This document shows positions 60,495-64,000 of a DNA stretch of 64,000 nt, one piece after another; position 1 is the first letter of the stretch, and the number at the start of each line of letters is the position of its first letter. The notes beneath the pieces are model-generated. The model ran no database searches, was not told where the DNA came from, and was given only the letters and a program-made list of their open reading frames with translations. The DNA is from Neocallimastix lanati (nom. inval.) (Eukaryota; Neocallimastigomycota; Neocallimastigomycetes; Neocallimastigales; Neocallimastigaceae), in contig JACVTC010000182.1 in the NCBI GenBank assembly GCA_016946835.1, forward strand, positions 167,501 through 231,500, written 5' to 3'. The position numbers and the translations under genes were made by a program.

Positions 60495-62690
60495 AAATGT
60501 AATTTAGTGGCAAGAACAACTTTTATGCCATGAAAAAAGTATAAATAGTTGTAAATTTTGCTACCAATTTTTAAAAATCAATAAAATAAATTTAATAAAA
60601 TTAATAAATGAAATAATAAACAAATAAATAAAATTTGTGTGTCTTTTACTTTTATTTTTATTTAATTCTCTAAAACCTTAACATTATTGATAAATAATGA
60701 AATTATAAAATTAAAATAAATAATAAATAATAAATTCTTGTTAAGATAATAACTGAATTTCCATTTAATTCAATTTCAATTTCAATTTCAATAATTCAGT
60801 TATTTGAATTTCAATATTAATAATTAATAATATAATAATTATTATTAAAATATTTAGGAATTAGTCTAGGCCAACTAATTGACTAAATATTATTAACATA
60901 TTGAAATTAACATATATTAAATAATGATATAAATCAAATATGTGTAGTAACATATTTGTATATTTAATATTAATTATTAAATATTAAATTTATATCTTTT
61001 TGATAATAATTATTTTATTTTATTTTATTTCAATATGTATTATTATAATTATAATAATTATAATACTTTATTTCATATAAAATTTATATATTTCTATATA
61101 TTAGAATATATAATTAATATATTACCTATTTCTTATAAATAGATTAGATTATTTATATTAGAAATAGAGAACTCTCTTGTAAATTTTTAGGAATTAGAGT
61201 TATTATTTTAATCGTACGAATATTATAATTTTATTAATAAAATTTACTAAACTACTATTATTTAAAACCCACTGCTTATAAATTATTGCATATAAAAGTC
61301 CCGCATATCAATAATGTAAACACGTGATTGTCATATTAAATTAATTTCTACATATTATATTTTAATTATAAAATATAATATTTAGTTATATTAGATTCTT
61401 ATATTTTATTTATATTATTTATATTAAATATTTATATTATTATCTTACTTTATATTATCAATATCAAACTTATATTTATACTATTACATATTCATATTAA
61501 TAATTAATATTTTAATAATTAATTATTTTATATAAATACATGTTTAAATCTTTTGATTAATCCTTTGTAGGATTATTGTAATTTAAATTATAGTAATAAT
61601 TATATAAAATAATAATGTAATAAAATATTATTAAGATTAAATAAAATTTATATTTTAAATAAAAACTTAATTATAAAATTTACTAATAACAATATGTTTT
61701 AAATAAGAGTAAAATTAAATTATTAATTAATTACTATAATTTGGCATCTTGACCTAATCGTTAAGACCAAATTAACACAAAACTTTGACAATTCTTATAT
61801 AACTTTACCCAAAATTAATTCTTTTAGAAGTCCCGAAATCAAATTAAGAAAATTAATTAAAAGAAATAAATGAAAATAAAATAATAATAATTTAATTAAT
61901 CATTAACAATTTTAATTAAAACTAAAATAAATTAATACTTAATATTCTAATAAAATTATAAATAAACAAAATAATAAATTATTTTAATAAATTGTAAATA
62001 ATAAATAAACAAACTTATAAATTTTTCAAAATTAAAATTAAATAGTTGAATAATTTTTAAATTACCTTTTATTTAAAATAATTAATATTTTATTTATCTT
62101 ATAACTCAACTTTTATAAACAAATTATAATTAAAACATGTTTATTTTAATACTTTATTTGTAAAAATTTATAACAATTATTTATTTTATTTATTTTATTG
62201 TTTATAAATGTAAATAGTTTAAAATTATTGAAAACTATAAAAACATGTAAATATTTCTTTTAAATTATTCTTTATTATTAATAATTTCAATAAATGATTT
62301 TTTACATTTTATTAGTTATTAATAATCAAATTATGATTATTAATAACCTTAATAAATTATTTTATATAGTTGTTAATAATCAAAATTTTTATTATTAAAA
62401 TTTAAATAAATTATTATAAATAATAAATATTTTATTTTATTATTTTATTAGTTTTAATAATTATTATTTTTCTTTTATTAATTCAAATAAAAATTAATAA
62501 TTAAATAAATAAAAATTAATATTAAAATAAAACAATTTTTTTTAATAAAACAAATTTTGTGTTCTAATAAAACATATTTAATTTAAATTTCTTAAATTTT
62601 TCTAAAATTTTTCTTAGTATTTATACGTTTATTCACTTCTACAAAATTTAGTTTTTGTAGATTAAGAATATCCAGTATAAATCATTATTG
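59846..62690. other. AT-rich region with old repeat copy, no gene
   Basis: Poly(A) of over 30 at about 60462-60491. AAATAATAAATAATAAATTC at about 60717 and blocks at 61745 (CATCTTGACCT) and about 62250 match 53.4-55.1 kb, in the same order, so this is a diverged second copy of that repeat. The last 5 bases are TATTG. Confidence 0.5.
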
Positions 62691-63455
62691 TGTAAGAAAT
62701 TAGACTTATTGTTATAAGTCTATATTTCTTAATCCTTAATACTTATAAAATAATTATTAAGTTTACTTAATTTTATAATTAATTAATTATTAATAATGTA
62801 ACAAATTTTATTAAATTATATATTAAATTTTATTAAATACATTTTGTATTTATTTTGTATGTATTTCTATATTCGGTTTTTTATCTATTTTTTTTTTATT
62901 TTTCTTAATTTTATTCATAAGTTAATTCGGTTAAATTGTTAAAGTCTGAATTAATTTAACCGTTTAACTTACGTAATTTAGAACATCGGTTATTAAGGTT
63001 TTTCCATAAAAATGGTTTTACTTAATAATACGATAACCAATAAGTATAGATTATTGGTTGAAATCTTTCCAGGTTTTTCTACTAATCTTTTCCTGGAAAA
63101 TATTTTGTTAAGATTAGAAAATTCTTTATTTCTATATTTTAAAATATAAAAAGGACTCTTGAGTTTCCTTTCGAAAATTAAGAGTTATTATTATAAGAAA
63201 AATAATAATAACAATAAAATTTTATAAATTAAAATATAAATAATAATAATAAATTTTTTTTTTATTTTAAAATAATTTTTATTTATTTTTTTATTGGTAA
63301 AATAAAATAAATAAATTAAATTTTCTTATAATAAATTCGATTTTTTTTAATAAAACAAATTTAAAATTTCCCAATTTTAATTATTAATATTATTATTAAA
63401 ATAAAATTGTGGATTAGAAATTGCTATAAAAGAATTTTTATTTCAATTTCTAACA
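62691..63455 (+). repeat. Diverged solo LTR of the same retrotransposon family
   Basis: Begins TGTAAGAAAT, ends TTTCTAACA, 765 bp. TATTG flanks both sides (62686-62690 and 63456-63460). Shares with the 793-bp LTRs the CGGTTATTAA block, the hairpin with loop GTATAGA, TTTCCAGG/CCTGGAAA, CTAATCTT/AAGATTAG, the TATA box (63145) and AAGAGTTATTATT (63180-63192). Many substitutions, so much older. Formed by LTR-LTR recombination. No tRNA gene is seen next to it. Confidence 0.9.
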
Positions 63456-64000
63456 TATTGATACGTGACTACTATAAAAATGATATTTAGGTAGATTCTT
63501 TAGGTTAAAGAAATACTTAAATATTATTGGTCAATAATAATTTTATAGTAATATATATAGTTTTATAATAATAATTTTAAACGGAGAATTCTTTTATTTA
63601 TAAGTTTATACTTATGATAAATTGATTCACATAAATAGCTATTTTTATATTTTATTTTAGTATAGTTAAAAAGAGACATTATATATATTTGAGATAATTA
63701 ATTATAATATTTATATAAGAGAATAATAATAATTAATGTATTAATTAATAATTAATAATAAATAAAGAGAACATTAAAAAGATATTTTTATTACTTTATT
63801 TTGTATTATTGTATGTGTTATTTCTATTTAATATTAGAATATATTATTTTGTCATAATTCCTTATTGTCATTGTCCATAAATAAATATTAATTTAGATAC
63901 ATAAATAAAATATCGTATCATTATTGTAAGAAATAATAATAAAATTTTAAATTATAATTATTATTTCTTATATATTAATTGTCACGAATACTAGTGGATT
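63456..64000. other. AT-rich end of window
   Basis: No gene. TGTCACGAATACTAGTGGAT begins at 63980 and runs into the edge; it matches 53441, so another copy of that repeat starts here. Confidence 0.5.

Overview
The window looks like nuclear DNA of an anaerobic gut fungus (Neocallimastigomycota; Neocallimastix, Piromyces or Anaeromyces type). The basis is extreme A+T richness with long homopolymers and microsatellites, a large ankyrin gene with about 33-residue units, a FLYWCH/MULE-type transposase-like gene, a secreted subtilisin with a Cys-rich tail, nuclear tRNA-Ser genes and fungal-type Ty3/gypsy and LINE-like elements. The phylum is an inference from gene families and base composition; no marker gene proves it.

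Layout. 1-2420: 5' part of an ankyrin-repeat gene on the minus strand, running off the left edge. 2.4-7.7 kb: non-coding, with a dispersed motif (TTTCGGAATGTGGCTT), a (TTTTA)n block and a 47-bp minisatellite of about 35 units. 7.8-9.2 kb: FLYWCH/MULE gene with one in-frame stop. 9.3-11.2 kb: tandem and dispersed repeats. 11.2-39.7 kb: the main feature, a one-strand tandem array of 16 copies (12 open, 4 broken) of a small secreted protein gene. Most products have a signal peptide, an acidic middle and a very basic C-terminus built of 8-residue units (VGKDVRKK type). From 26.8 kb on the array is regular, with 1.7-1.9 kb units. A broken Ty3/gypsy relic (about 21.9-25.7 kb) sits in one spacer. 42.6-44.4 kb: a complete secreted subtilisin-like protease on the same strand.

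46.5-53.4 kb: a LINE fragment, a tRNA-Ser(GCT) and, 17 bp upstream of that tRNA, an apparently intact 6,441-bp Ty3/gypsy retrotransposon. Its two LTRs are both 793 bp and appear identical, it has a 5-bp target duplication, and it has one 1,331-residue Gag-Pol ORF. The base run following its 5' LTR is complementary to the predicted 5' end of its own RNA, which points to Tf1-like self-priming. The position upstream of a Pol III gene is like that of yeast Ty3. 53.4-64 kb: degraded repeats, a broken LINE, a second identical tRNA-Ser with a 136-bp tandem duplication touching its 3' end, and a diverged solo LTR of the same family with its own 5-bp target duplication.

Best candidates for something new are (1) the tandem family of secreted cationic-repeat pre-proproteins, possibly antimicrobial or Kex2-processed repeat peptides, and (2) the tRNA-proximal, apparently self-priming retroelement whose LTR carries a hairpin with compensatory changes and overlapping inverted repeats. 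No function for the array proteins is shown by the sequence; what is proposed is inference.
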